64,000 nucleotides of DNA from Curvibacter sp. GWA2_64_110 (lineage in GTDB: Bacteria; Pseudomonadota; Gammaproteobacteria; Burkholderiales; Burkholderiaceae_C), in the NCBI GenBank assembly GCA_001797315.1, contig MGPC01000031.1, positions 1 to 64,000 of the forward strand. Reading direction: 5' to 3'. The notes beneath the pieces are model-generated. The model saw nothing but the letters and a program-made list of their open reading frames with translations, had not been told where the DNA came from and did no database searches. Below are positions 36,149 to 48,214 of the stretch, in pieces. The number at the start of each line of letters is the position of its first letter. The first letter of the stretch is position 1. Both the position numbers and the translations under genes were made by a program.

Positions 36149-39100
36149 ATGTTTGCCCACCTGCGTCTCCATACCGAGTTTTCCGTCGTCGACGGCACCA
36201 ACCGCATCGACGACATCATCAAGGCCGCGGTGGCCGATGGCCAGCCGGCGCTGGCGATCACCGACCTGAACAACCTGTTCGGCGCCATCAAGTTCTACAA
36301 GGGGGGACGGAGCAAGGGGCTCAAGCCGATCATCGGCGTGGAGATCCTGCTCGAAGGGCTGGGGCTGGACCCGACGGCGACCTCCCGCATGCTGCTGCTG
36401 GTGCAGAACAAGCAGGGTTACCTGAACCTGTCCGAAATCCTGGCGCGCGCCTGGACGCAGAACGTGGTCAAGGCGCAGGCGGTGGTCAAGCTCGACTGGC
36501 TGAAGGAATTGAGCGAAGGCCTGATCGCGCTGTCGGGTGCGCAGGCCGGTGTGGTGGGGCAGGCGCTGGTGCAGGGCGACACGGCGCGCGCGCACGAGCT
36601 GGCGCTGCAGCTGGGCTCCATCTTCCCGCACCGCTTCTACCTGGAGCTGCAACGCGCCGGCCGTCCCGACGACGAACCCCATGTGGCCGCGGCCGTGCAG
36701 CTGGCGGCCACCATGAAGCTGCCGGTGGTGGCCACGCACCCGGTGCAGTTCGCGGCCGAAGACGATTATGAGGCGCACGAGGCCCGCGTCTGCATTTCCG
36801 AAGGCGAGATCCTCGGCAACCCGCGCCGCGTGCGCAAGTTCACGCGCGAGCAGTATTTCAAGCGCGCGGCGCAGATGGAGGCGCTGTTCGCGGACCTGCC
36901 CAGCGCCGTGGCCAACACGCTGGAAATCGCCAAGCGCTGCAACCTCACCTTGGTGCTGGGCAAGCCACAGCTGCCCAACTTCCCGATCCCCGGCGGCCTG
37001 AGCATCGAGGAGTATTTCCGCAAGGTTTCGCTCGAAGGGCTGGAGGAGCGGCTGGCGCACCTGTACCCCGACGCCGCCGTGCGCGACGCCCAGCGCCCGC
37101 GCTACCTGGAGCGGCTGGAGTTCGAGATCGGCACCATCCTGAAGATGGGGTTCCCGGGCTACTTCCTGATCGTGGGCGACTTCATCCAGTGGGCCAAGAC
37201 CCACGGCTGCCCGGTCGGGCCGGGCCGCGGCTCCGGTGCCGGCTCGCTGGTGGCCTATGCGCTGAAGATCACCGACCTCGACCCGCTGCAGTACAACCTG
37301 CTGTTCGAGCGTTTCCTGAACCCGGAACGCGTCTCGATGCCTGACTTCGACATCGACTTCTGCCAGGCCAACCGCGACCGCGTGATCGACTACGTGAAGG
37401 ACAAGTACGGCAAGGACGCGGTGAGCCAGATTGCCACCTACGGCACCATGGCGGCGCGCGCCGCCATCCGCGACGTCGGCCGCGTGCTCGACATGAGCTA
37501 CACCTTCTGCGACGGCATCAGCAAGCTGATTCCCAACAAGCCAGGCCAGCAGATCACGATTGCCGGTGCCATCGAGGCCGAACCGGTCCTGGCCGAGCGG
37601 CTGGAGAAGGAAGACGAGGTCAAGACCCTGATCGCGCTGGCGCAAAAGCTCGAAGGGCTGACACGCAACGTCGGCATGCACGCCGGCGGCGTGCTGATCG
37701 CGCCGGGCAAGTTGACCGACTTCTGCCCGCTCTACCAGCAGCCCGGCAGCGACTCGGCCGTGAGCCAGTACGACAAGAACGACGTGGAGGCGGTGGGCCT
37801 GGTGAAGTTCGACTTCCTGGGCCTGGCCACGCTGACCATCCTGGAGATCGCGCGCGAGTTCATCATGGCGCGCCACAAGGGGCAGGAGAACTTCGCCTTC
37901 GAGAACATCCCGCTGGACGACAAGGCGACCTACCGGCTGTTCCAGGAAGGCAAGACCGAGGCCGTGTTCCAGTTTGAAAGCCGCGGCATGCAGGGCATGC
38001 TGCGCGACGCCAAGCCCACGCGGCTGGAAGACCTGATTGCGCTGAACGCCCTGTACCGTCCGGGCCCGATGGACCTGATCCCAAGTTTCGTGGCACGTAA
38101 ACATGGGCGAGAAGAAGTTGAGTACCCGCACCCGATGGTGGCCGAGATGCTCTCCGAGACCTACGGCATCATGGTCTACCAGGAGCAGGTGATGCAGACC
38201 GCGCAGATCCTGGGTGGCTACACGCTTGGCGGCGCCGACATGCTGCGCCGTGCCATGGGCAAGAAGGACGCCGACGAGATGGCCCGGCATCGCCAGATCT
38301 TCCGCGACGGCGCGGCCAAGAACAACATCAGCGAGCAGAAGGCGGACGAGATCTTCGACTTGATGGAGAAGTTCGCCGGCTACGGCTTCAACAAGTCGCA
38401 CGCCGCCGCCTACTCGCTCCTGGCCTATCACACCGGCTGGCTCAAGGTGCACTACACGGCCGAGTTCTTCTGCGCCAACATGACGGTGGAAATGGACGAC
38501 ACCGACAAGCTGAAGGTGCTGTTCGAGGACGCGCTCAAGATGGGCATGACTTTCGAGCCGCCGGACGTGAACCGCGGCAACTACCGTTTCGAGCCGATCT
38601 CCGACACCGTCATCCGCTATGGCCTGGGCGCCGTCAAGGGTACCGGCCAGCAGGCCATCGAGGCCATCGTGAAAGCCCGCGAAGAGGGCGGCCCCTTCAC
38701 CAGCCTGTACGACTTCTGCGTGCGGGTCGATCGCTCGCGCCTGAACAAGCGCACCATCGAAGCGCTGATCAAGGCCGGCGCCTTCGACGCGCTGCAGCTC
38801 AACCGCGCCTCGCTCATCGCCTCGATCGACCGCGCCTTCGACTTCGCCAACGCCACCGCCGCCAATGCCAACCAGGGCGGCTTGTTCGACATGATGGGCG
38901 ACGACAGCCACGGCTCCAGCACACAGGAGCCCGAACTGGTGGAGGCCATGCCCTGGGGCGTGAAGGAACGGCTGACCAACGAGAAGACCGCGGTCGGTTT
39001 CTACCTCTCGGGCCATCTGTTCGACGAGGTGACGCTGGAAGTGCGCCGTTTCGTCAAGCGTTCGCTGGACGATCTGATCGACACGCGTGAGCCGCAACTG

Positions 39101-39622
39101 CTGGCCGGCATCATTTCAGATTTCCGCGTCATCAACGGCCAGCGCGGCAAGCTCGGCCTGTTCAAGCTCGACGACAAGAGCGCCGTGATCGACGCCCGCG
39201 TCGACGAGGCGCTGATGAACGCCAACAAGCACCTGTTCAAGGAAGACGAACTCGTCATCGTCATGGGCAAGGTGCAGCCGGACCGCTTCTCCGGCGGCCT
39301 GCAGCTCACCGTCAACCAGGTGTGGGACCTGGCGGCGGCGCGCTGCCGCTTCGGCAAGTACCTGCGCGTGGCGGTCAACGGCCGCGCGCCCGACATCCAG
39401 CGCCTGGTGGCCGACTTCCCGCCGCGGCGCGAGATGACGGAGCAGGGCGAACTGCTGCGCGGCCTCGGTGTTCGTTTGTCACTGCGGCGCCAGGGGCCGG
39501 GTGTTGCTGCCGCGGCGGAACTGCAGCTGGGGGAGGATGCCAAGTTCTTTCCCACCGATGCGGCGCTGGCGGGGTGGATGGCGCAGGCGGATCAGGGGAA
39601 GGCCTTGATTGTTTATGAATGA
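36149..39622 (+). CDS. dnaE: DNA polymerase III alpha subunit
   Basis: The replicative polymerase, 1157 residues as usual for DnaE1. The N-terminal PHP domain opens with FAHLRLHTEFSVVDG. The catalytic palm includes GPGRGSGAGSLVAYAL and the MPDFDIDFC aspartates near residues 396-402. The helix-hairpin-helix region and C-terminal OB domain (LLAGIISDFRVINGQRGK, residues about 980-1070) follow. Start ATG 36149 is set by conservation. Stand-alone gene after a repeat-rich gap; followed by another repeat-rich gap. Confidence 0.98.
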   Translation: MFAHLRLHTEFSVVDGTNRIDDIIKAAVADGQPALAITDLNNLFGAIKFYKGGRSKGLKPIIGVEILLEGLGLDPTATSRMLLLVQNKQGYLNLSEILARAWTQNVVKAQAVVKLDWLKELSEGLIALSGAQAGVVGQALVQGDTARAHELALQLGSIFPHRFYLELQRAGRPDDEPHVAAAVQLAATMKLPVVATHPVQFAAEDDYEAHEARVCISEGEILGNPRRVRKFTREQYFKRAAQMEALFADLPSAVANTLEIAKRCNLTLVLGKPQLPNFPIPGGLSIEEYFRKVSLEGLEERLAHLYPDAAVRDAQRPRYLERLEFEIGTILKMGFPGYFLIVGDFIQWAKTHGCPVGPGRGSGAGSLVAYALKITDLDPLQYNLLFERFLNPERVSMPDFDIDFCQANRDRVIDYVKDKYGKDAVSQIATYGTMAARAAIRDVGRVLDMSYTFCDGISKLIPNKPGQQITIAGAIEAEPVLAERLEKEDEVKTLIALAQKLEGLTRNVGMHAGGVLIAPGKLTDFCPLYQQPGSDSAVSQYDKNDVEAVGLVKFDFLGLATLTILEIAREFIMARHKGQENFAFENIPLDDKATYRLFQEGKTEAVFQFESRGMQGMLRDAKPTRLEDLIALNALYRPGPMDLIPSFVARKHGREEVEYPHPMVAEMLSETYGIMVYQEQVMQTAQILGGYTLGGADMLRRAMGKKDADEMARHRQIFRDGAAKNNISEQKADEIFDLMEKFAGYGFNKSHAAAYSLLAYHTGWLKVHYTAEFFCANMTVEMDDTDKLKVLFEDALKMGMTFEPPDVNRGNYRFEPISDTVIRYGLGAVKGTGQQAIEAIVKAREEGGPFTSLYDFCVRVDRSRLNKRTIEALIKAGAFDALQLNRASLIASIDRAFDFANATAANANQGGLFDMMGDDSHGSSTQEPELVEAMPWGVKERLTNEKTAVGFYLSGHLFDEVTLEVRRFVKRSLDDLIDTREPQLLAGIISDFRVINGQRGKLGLFKLDDKSAVIDARVDEALMNANKHLFKEDELVIVMGKVQPDRFSGGLQLTVNQVWDLAAARCRFGKYLRVAVNGRAPDIQRLVADFPPRREMTEQGELLRGLGVRLSLRRQGPGVAAAAELQLGEDAKFFPTDAALAGWMAQADQGKALIVYE

Positions 39623-39632
39623 AATGGGGCTT

Positions 39633-39683
39633 TAGGCCTTGTCGTTCATGCGCGGGTAGCTATTGAATTTATAGCAGTTTGGT
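39633..39683 (-). repeat. Partial copy of the dispersed repeat after dnaE
   Basis: AGGCC...ATGCGCGGGTAGCTATTGAATTTATAGCAG follows the reverse complement of the 67-bp family, keeping the GCGC block and the GCTAT...ATAGC palindromic end, eleven bases after the dnaE stop. Alignment is by eye and shorter than copies A and B. Confidence 0.5.
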
Positions 39684-39740
39684 TTCTTGGGTGCCCTTGG
39701 CAGGGCCGGCGTGTCGGGATGTGCGCCCGACTGCGCAGTA

Positions 39741-39768
39741 ACTTTCTTTTGCTTCGCCAAAAGAAAGT
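39741..39768. repeat. 11-bp stem, 6-base loop hairpin
   Basis: ACTTTCTTTTG (39741-39751) and CAAAAGAAAGT (39758-39768) are exact reverse complements around CTTCGC. The right arm continues as CACCAAAGAAAAGGCG, a partial direct echo of the arm. It could serve as a terminator-like structure for dnaE or be the head of a mobile intergenic repeat. Confidence 0.7.
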
Positions 39769-39949
39769 CACCAAAGAAAAGGCGAGCCGGATTCGTCGCC
39801 CGGCTGCGCCGGTACGCTGCGTTGCTCGGTTCAAACGGGAGCCGCGCAAACTCGCCCTGCGGGCTCAGACATGCACGGCTCTTGATCCGCTTGCCCCTGC
39901 GCTACTCGCCTCCTCATAACGGCGGGGGAAACCGGATACCGAAAACCAC

Positions 39950-39973
39950 AAGGACGCGCCATGGCGCGTCCTT
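39950..39973. repeat. 24-bp perfect palindrome
   Basis: AAGGACGCGCCA at 39950-39961 is followed immediately by its exact reverse complement to 39973. Such a perfect, loop-less palindrome can be an RNA terminator stem or a protein-binding site. No T-run follows on either side. Confidence 0.65.
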
Positions 39974-40021
39974 GGATCATTCTGAAAGTGAAGTGGTGCA
40001 TCGCCTCACTCTACTGTAGTG

Positions 40022-40564
40022 TTAGGTGGTTTTTGGCAATTCATTTTTTGCTATGGCAATCATCTTTGGAAGATACTCATCAATAATTTTTCTTATTTCT
40101 ATTGCTTCATGAAAACGCCATTCGCCCATTTCTCTTTCGTCGTTTCGGTCGCCTAGACTTTCTTCATTAACTGCGAAGATGACTTGGTTAATTGCAGAGT
40201 TTGCCTCGTGTAGTGCGCTATGAAATGCATCTGTAAAAATTAGCGCCCCTATCTTTGAGTACCTTTGAATTTCTCGAAGCGCTTCATCTTGATTGGCTTC
40301 TACCGAGTTGGACGGTTCGCAGCAATGCTCTGAACGCACTTTATCGGCCCAGTATTGAAGCTCTTCAAGAGCTTGGATGACTTTGTTGTACGCGCTACGC
40401 TTTTCATCCCAATGTTTTTCTTTTTTAGATTTTTTGAGCGCAAGAGTTGTGGCTGCGTACGCTGAAATGAGGCCAACAATTATTGGTGCGGCTATTTTTG
40501 CGATTTCCAGCCAGTCGAGCACCTTTGTGCAAGCGTTCAATGTTTGAGGATCGGTGATTGGCAT
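40022..40564 (-). CDS. AT-rich orphan protein with one membrane helix, function unknown
   Basis: Encodes about 180 residues that I do not recognise. There is one hydrophobic segment near residues 20-42 (IAAPIIVGLISAYAATTLAL), followed by KKSKKEKHWDEKRSAYNKVIQALEELQYW, suggesting an N-terminal membrane anchor with a long helical, charged cytoplasmic part. Base composition is very unlike its neighbours: 21 of the 60 bases at 40021-40080 are G or C, against well over 60 percent around it. It stands alone, flanked by repeats on both sides. These are marks of recent acquisition. ATG 40564 is preferred to an upstream TTG. Helical, membrane-tethered orphans of this kind are sometimes defence or toxin components, but nothing here proves it. 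Confidence 0.6.
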   Translation of the reverse strand: MPITDPQTLNACTKVLDWLEIAKIAAPIIVGLISAYAATTLALKKSKKEKHWDEKRSAYNKVIQALEELQYWADKVRSEHCCEPSNSVEANQDEALREIQRYSKIGALIFTDAFHSALHEANSAINQVIFAVNEESLGDRNDEREMGEWRFHEAIEIRKIIDEYLPKMIAIAKNELPKTT

Positions 40565-40783
40565 GAGCAAAGCCTAACGTAATTTAGATCGCAAAAGTGC
40601 GAAATAACATGGCTTGATGTGCATGCTGAGTGTCCCCCCTTGGTGCGTCTAAGTGCCTGTTTTATAGCAACTGTTTCCCTGTTCGTCTATCTACGAAGAG
40701 CAAGTGGCAGGGTGAACATCCCGACACCCAACGCGCCGCCGGAGCGGAGCCCGACAGATAAGCATCCGGGATAATTCACCCCT

Positions 40784-41563
40784 ATGAATCTCCGTCGCCA
40801 ATGCCAACAACTGCTCGCCATCACCGACCCGGTGGCCAAGGCGCGCGCAGTCACGGCGCTGGACCGCAATGGCCCGATCGACACCGAGGAACAGATCGAG
40901 CCGATCGACGGCATCCCGGGCCGCGGCGAGCGGCCGCCGCTGGTGCCGCATACCAGCATCAAGACGGGTTCGCTGGCCACACCGCGCGGCCATGCGGCGC
41001 TGGTTCATTCCATCGTGCACATCGAGAAGAACGCCATCGATCTGGCGCTCGACATCTGCTGGCGTTTTGCCGGGATGCCGGAGGCCTTCTATCGCGACTG
41101 GTTGCAGGTGGCGTTCGAGGAGGCCTACCACTTCACGCTGCTGCGCGACCATCTGCTGACGCTGGGCTTCGACTATGGCGACTTCCCGGCGCACGATGGC
41201 CTGTGGTCCATGGCCGAGCGCACCCAGGGCGATATCCTGGCGCGCGTGGCGCTGGTGCCGCGCACGCTGGAGGCGCGCGGGCTGGACGCTTCGCCGGCCG
41301 TGAAGACCAAGCTGGTGTCGATTGGCGACCACAAGGCGGGGGAGATTCTGGACATCATCCTGCGCGACGAGATCGGCCATGTGGCCATTGGCAACCGCTG
41401 GTACGGCTGGTTGTGTGCGCAGCGCGGGCTCGATCCGGTCCAGACCTATCGGGAACTGACGGTGACGTATGAAGCGCCGAAACTCAAAGGTCCCTTCAAT
41501 CTGATGGCCCGCCGTGCCGCCGGCTTTCGCGACGAGGAACTGGCCGCGCTGGCACAGGGTTAA
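40784..41563 (+). CDS. DUF455 ferritin-like domain protein
   Basis: A 259-residue protein of the DUF455/COG2833 group. The helical core has likely di-metal ligands: VHSIVHIEKNAIDLALDICWRF, VAFEEAYHFTLLRDHL and IILRDEIGHVAIGN each supply Glu/His in the spacing of a ferritin-like four-helix bundle. Function of the family is not established; relatives of the fold include tRNA hydroxylase MiaE. Start ATG 40784. It precedes a gamma carbonic anhydrase gene by 46 bp; they may be co-transcribed. The 213 bases upstream contain TTTTATAGCAACTG, a fragment of the dispersed repeat end. Confidence 0.85.
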   Translation: MNLRRQCQQLLAITDPVAKARAVTALDRNGPIDTEEQIEPIDGIPGRGERPPLVPHTSIKTGSLATPRGHAALVHSIVHIEKNAIDLALDICWRFAGMPEAFYRDWLQVAFEEAYHFTLLRDHLLTLGFDYGDFPAHDGLWSMAERTQGDILARVALVPRTLEARGLDASPAVKTKLVSIGDHKAGEILDIILRDEIGHVAIGNRWYGWLCAQRGLDPVQTYRELTVTYEAPKLKGPFNLMARRAAGFRDEELAALAQG

Positions 41564-41609
41564 AGCGCCGTCTTTACAATGCTCTGCAGATTGAGCAAGG
41601 GAATTCCAA

Positions 41610-42134
41610 ATGGCAATTTATGAACTCGACGGCCAGGCGCCGGAGCTGGCGCAAGGCGTCTGGGTCGCCGACAGCGCCCAGGTGATCGGCAAGGTCACGC
41701 TGGAAGAAAACGTGAGCGTGTGGTTCGGCACCGTCATCCGCGGCGATTCGGAGCACATCCATATCGGGCGCGGCTCCAACATCCAGGACGCCAGCGTGCT
41801 GCATGCGGACGCCGGTGTGCCGCTGACGCTGGGCGAGAACGTGTCGGTCGGTCACCAGGTCATGCTGCACGGCTGCACCGTGGGCGACGGCTCGCTGATC
41901 GGCATCGGCGCCGTGGTGCTGAACCACGCCAAGATCGGCAAGAACTGCCTGGTGGGTGCCGGTGCGCTGGTGACCGAGGGCAAGGAGTTCCCGGATGGTT
42001 CCATGATCCTGGGCAGCCCGGCCAAGGCCGTCAAGCAGCTGTCGCCCGAGCAGATCGCCGGCCTGCAGCGCATTGCCGAGCACTATGTCGAGAACGCGGA
42101 ACATTTCCGTACCGGGCTGAAGAAGATCGGCTGA
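41610..42134 (+). CDS. Gamma carbonic anhydrase family protein (YrdA/PaaY-like)
   Basis: A 174-residue left-handed beta-helix protein of hexapeptide repeats. Zinc ligands are probably His in VLHADAGVPL, GHQVMLHGC and the second His there. The Gln/Asp arrangement of RGDSEHIHIGRGSNIQDAS is typical for the gamma-class carbonic anhydrase-like family. Many members have not been shown to hydrate CO2; PaaY is a thioesterase, so activity is open. Lies 46 bp after the DUF455 gene and 33 bp before hslO. Confidence 0.9.
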   Translation: MAIYELDGQAPELAQGVWVADSAQVIGKVTLEENVSVWFGTVIRGDSEHIHIGRGSNIQDASVLHADAGVPLTLGENVSVGHQVMLHGCTVGDGSLIGIGAVVLNHAKIGKNCLVGAGALVTEGKEFPDGSMILGSPAKAVKQLSPEQIAGLQRIAEHYVENAEHFRTGLKKIG

Positions 42135-42167
42135 ACCGGGCGAGCTGCCCATTGAGAACCACGCGAC

Positions 42168-43154
42168 GTGTCTGAACTCCACAAATTTCTTTTCGAAGGT
42201 CTGCCGGTGCGCGGCATGATCGTGCGCCTGACCGATGCCTGGACCGAGATCCTGCGCCGGCGCGCCGGCAGCAACACCGGTGCCTACCCGCTGCCGGTGC
42301 AATCCTTGCTGGGTGAGATGGCGGCGGCCGGCGTGCTGATGCAGTCCAACATCAAGTTCCACGGCGCGCTGATCCTGCAGGTCTTCGGCGACGGGCCGGT
42401 CAAGCTGGCGGTGGCAGAGATCCAGTCGGACCTGAGCCTGCGCGCCACCGCCACCCTCAAGGGCGAGGTGCCGGCCGAGGCCGGGCTGAGCGCCATGCTC
42501 AATGTGCACGGCCAGGGGCGCTGTGCCATCACGCTCGACCCGAAGGACCGCCTGCCGGGCCAGCAGCCCTACCAGGGCGTGGTACCGCTGGTTGATGCGC
42601 AGAACAACAAGTTGAATACCCTGTCGGCTGCGCTGCAGCACTACATGCGCCAGAGCGAGCAGCTGGAGACCACGCTGGTGCTGGCGGCGGACGACAAGGT
42701 GGCGGCCGGTCTCCTGATCCAGCGCCTGCCGGTGGAGGGCATGGCCAACCTCGCGGGCCAGCAGCCGGGCGAGGCCGAGCTGTTCGAGGCGGAGCTGTAC
42801 GAGCACTACAACCGCATCGCCACGCTGGCAGCCAGCCTCAAGCGCGAGGAGTTGCTGACGCTGGATGTCGAGACCATTCTGCGTCGCCTGTTCTGGGAAG
42901 AGAAGCTGCAGCGCTTCGAACCCATGGCCGGCGAGACAGCGCCGCGTTTTGCCTGCACCTGCAGCCGCGACCGCGTGGCACGCATGATCCAGGGCCTGGG
43001 CGAGATCGAGGCCAAGGAAATCCTGGCCGAGCGCGGTGTGATCATGGTCGACTGCGAGTTCTGCGGTGCCAATTACCGCTTCGACGCCATCGACGCGGCG
43101 CAGCTGTTCACGACGCCGGGCGCCCAGCCGCCTTCAAGCCCTTCAATCCAGTAA
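42168..43154 (+). CDS. hslO: Redox-regulated chaperone Hsp33
   Basis: Holdase chaperone activated by oxidation, which protects unfolding proteins under hypochlorite or peroxide stress. The 328-residue protein opens with LHKFLFEGLPVRGMIVRLTDAW and ends with the zinc/redox switch CTCSRD ... CEFCGANY (CxC and CxxC). Start is GTG 42168, the only initiator that fits the conserved N-terminus; its ribosome-binding site is weak. The 3' end overlaps the convergent P-loop gene by 47 bp. Confidence 0.95.
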   Translation: MSELHKFLFEGLPVRGMIVRLTDAWTEILRRRAGSNTGAYPLPVQSLLGEMAAAGVLMQSNIKFHGALILQVFGDGPVKLAVAEIQSDLSLRATATLKGEVPAEAGLSAMLNVHGQGRCAITLDPKDRLPGQQPYQGVVPLVDAQNNKLNTLSAALQHYMRQSEQLETTLVLAADDKVAAGLLIQRLPVEGMANLAGQQPGEAELFEAELYEHYNRIATLAASLKREELLTLDVETILRRLFWEEKLQRFEPMAGETAPRFACTCSRDRVARMIQGLGEIEAKEILAERGVIMVDCEFCGANYRFDAIDAAQLFTTPGAQPPSSPSIQ

Positions 43155-43521
43155 AGAGCCGGAATTCACAGTCCGGGTCGGCGCACTTCTCGCACAGGCC
43201 AGTCCAGCGCGGTGCGGGTCCATCCTCCGGGGTGATGAGCCGCAGCGCCTGCGCCAGGCGCTGTGCGCCTTGTCCATAGACCACGCCGTAGGCCAGGCCG
43301 GCCTGCTGTAGCGCGGCGCGCAGGGCGCTGTCGGTCTCTTGCTGGGTGGGGGTGATGCCGGGCAGGTCGAGGCCGGTGAGCAGGATCCGGTCGACACGGC
43401 TCGACGGCAGTGTGGCGATGGGCGGGTTGTCGCTGATCTGCAGCTCGGGCCGATGCTGCTGCAGCGCTTGCGCCAGCCAGGTCTTGCCGCTGCCGGGGGC
43501 GCCGAGGATGGCGATTTTCAT
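43108..43521 (-). CDS. Small P-loop NTPase-like protein, unknown function
   Basis: A 137-residue protein beginning MKIAILGAPGSGKTWLAQAL, a clear Walker A. No convincing Walker B is seen. A Cys cluster near the C-terminus (LCEKCADPDCEF) could bind a metal. It follows ftsB by 19 bp on the same strand and ends overlapping hslO. I do not recognise the family. Small size suggests a truncated or specialised nucleotide-binding protein rather than a full AAA enzyme. Confidence 0.7.
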   Translation of the reverse strand: MKIAILGAPGSGKTWLAQALQQHRPELQISDNPPIATLPSSRVDRILLTGLDLPGITPTQQETDSALRAALQQAGLAYGVVYGQGAQRLAQALRLITPEDGPAPRWTGLCEKCADPDCEFRLFTGLKGLKAAGRPAS

Positions 43522-43540
43522 GTCCACGCGGGGACCGGGT

Positions 43541-43816
43541 TCACTTGGCGATCTGGATGTAGATCTCGTTGGGCTTGACCATGCCCAGCTCCAGCCTGGC
43601 TTTTTCTTCCACCATCTCCAGGCCTTCCTTGAGGTCGCGCACCTCGGCGGCCAGCCGGTCGTTGGCCAGCTGGGCCTGCGCGTTCTTCTGCTTCTGTGCT
43701 GCGAGTTCGGTCGCCATGTTCGCCACGCTGGGCACGCTGCCCCGGCCAAACCACAGCTGCGCGTGCAGGATCACGAGCAGAGTGATGAGAATGGCCGGGA
43801 CGAGACGTGAACCCAT
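43541..43816 (-). CDS. ftsB: Cell division protein FtsB
   Basis: A 91-residue divisome protein. One membrane helix (residues 5-23, LVPAILITLLVILHAQLWF) is followed by a periplasmic coiled coil (VANMATELAAQKQKNAQAQLANDRLAAEVRDLKEG) and the short ARLELGMVKPNEIYIQI segment that contacts FtsL/FtsQ. Position downstream of eno is the classical betaproteobacterial and gammaproteobacterial order. A repeat element occupies the 211 bp between eno and ftsB, so ftsB may need its own promoter. Confidence 0.95.
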   Translation of the reverse strand: MGSRLVPAILITLLVILHAQLWFGRGSVPSVANMATELAAQKQKNAQAQLANDRLAAEVRDLKEGLEMVEEKARLELGMVKPNEIYIQIAK

Positions 43817-43872
43817 ATCGCTGCTATGCCCTTACGGTCGAGATCGAGGGGAGCCCGAATGACCGCGGGACA

Positions 43873-44021
43873 CCGCAGAACCGGCTTTGCCGGGCTGCTG
43901 GTGTCGCCCCCTTGAGGGGGAGGAGCGTCGCGACTCGGGGGTTTCGCCGCCGGGCCGCCCCAAGGCGAAACGCGGCCCCCTCGGGGGGCAGGGAGTCACA
44001 CGCAGTGGACGACCGTGGGGG
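43873..44021 (+). repeat. GC-rich intergenic repeat, copy X (eno-ftsB gap)
   Basis: CCGCAGAACCGGCT ... CCCCCTTG matches 37 of about 43 columns of the reverse complement of 49913-49996, with ACACGCAGTG also shared at the far end. It contains CCCCCTTGAGGGGG and GGCCCCCTCGGGGGGC hairpins. This copy has an extra 50-60 bases in the middle compared with copy Y. Confidence 0.7.
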
Positions 44022-44027
44022 CAACAT

Positions 44028-45648
<1,621 letters not shown>

Positions 45649-45667
45649 GGTGCGTGCGGTGGGCGAT

Positions 45668-46522
45668 TCAGTTGAAGCTGTTTTCGAGGAAACCGTTTTT
45701 CTTGGTGACCTGATCCAGCGCCACCAGCGTTTCCAGCAGCGCCTTCATGTGCTTGAGCGGCACCGCGTTGGGGCCGTCGCTCAAGGCCTTGGCCGGATCG
45801 GGATGGGTTTCCATGAACAGGCCCGACACGCCTACTGCCACGGCCGCGCGCGCCAGCACCGGCACGAACTCGCGCTGGCCGCCACTGCTGGTGCCCTGGC
45901 CGCCCGGCAGCTGCACCGAGTGGGTGGCGTCGAACACCACCGGGGCGCCGGTCTCGCGCATGATGGCCAGCGAACGCATGTCGCTCACCAGGTTGTTGTA
46001 GCCGAAGCTGGCGCCGCGTTCGCAGGCCATGAAGTTGTCCTCGTTCAGGCCTTTTTCGCGCGCGGCGGCACGGGCCTTGTCGATGACGTTTTTCATGTCG
46101 CCGGGGGCCAGGAACTGGCCCTTCTTGATGTTGACCGGCTTGCCGGCTTGCGCCACGGCATGGATGAAATCGGTCTGGCGGCACAGGAAAGCCGGCGTCT
46201 GCAGCACGTCCACCACGCTGGCCACCTGGGCGATCTGGGCCTCGTCGTGTACATCGGTCAGCACCGGCACGCCCAGCTCGCGCTTGACCTTGGCCAGGAT
46301 ATCCAGCCCCTTGTCGATGCCCGGGCCGCGGAAACTGGTGCCAGACGAGCGGTTGGCCTTGTCGAAGCTGCTCTTGAAGATGAAGGGGATGCCCAGCGCG
46401 GACGTGATGTCCTTGAGCTGGCCGGCCACGTCCATCTGCAGCTGCTCGGACTCGATGACACAGGGGCCGGCAATCAGGAAAAAGCGGTGCTGCAGACCGA
46501 CGTCGAAGCCACAAAGTTTCAT
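45668..46522 (-). CDS. kdsA: 3-deoxy-D-manno-octulosonate 8-phosphate synthase, Cys (metal-dependent) type
   Basis: Condenses phosphoenolpyruvate with arabinose 5-phosphate to give KDO-8-phosphate for lipopolysaccharide. The 284-residue TIM barrel has [37 protein letters not shown] and [12 protein letters not shown]. The Cys in GPCVIES, where E. coli has Asn (GMNVLES), marks the metal-dependent class. It starts one base after the pyrG stop codon and is surely in the same operon. It uses the phosphoenolpyruvate that eno, two genes later, makes. Confidence 0.97.
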   Translation of the reverse strand: MKLCGFDVGLQHRFFLIAGPCVIESEQLQMDVAGQLKDITSALGIPFIFKSSFDKANRSSGTSFRGPGIDKGLDILAKVKRELGVPVLTDVHDEAQIAQVASVVDVLQTPAFLCRQTDFIHAVAQAGKPVNIKKGQFLAPGDMKNVIDKARAAAREKGLNEDNFMACERGASFGYNNLVSDMRSLAIMRETGAPVVFDATHSVQLPGGQGTSSGGQREFVPVLARAAVAVGVSGLFMETHPDPAKALSDGPNAVPLKHMKALLETLVALDQVTKKNGFLENSFN

Positions 46523-46523
46523 A

Positions 46524-48110
<1,587 letters not shown>

Positions 48111-48214
48111 TTATAGGCTTGCGGCCATGACGGTCGGCTTGCAAGGGGAATGAAATATGGCCGGCGTCGCCCCAAAGACACGGGGGCATGGGGCCTCTGC
48201 TACATTCCGGAGCC

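Larger units (their letters stand above)
39684..40021. other. Repeat-rich gene-free region after dnaE
   Basis: No credible gene lies between the dnaE stop and the orphan gene at 40022. The stretch holds two strong palindromes (39741-39768 and 39950-39973). Between them is GC-rich sequence containing CAAAAGAAAGTCACCAAAG, which I recall as a common proteobacterial intergenic repeat core. Short open frames here do not look like proteins. Confidence 0.6.

Noticed and set aside
36110-39097. Nearly 1000-codon frame antisense to dnaE
   Set aside because: Same shadow effect; composition is low-complexity and dnaE is complete on the other strand. Similar shadows over the YdiJ-like gene, parE and parC were also dropped.
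39687-40019. Short open frames in the dnaE downstream gap
   Set aside because: They run through palindromes and repeat sequence, have no start signals and look unlike proteins.
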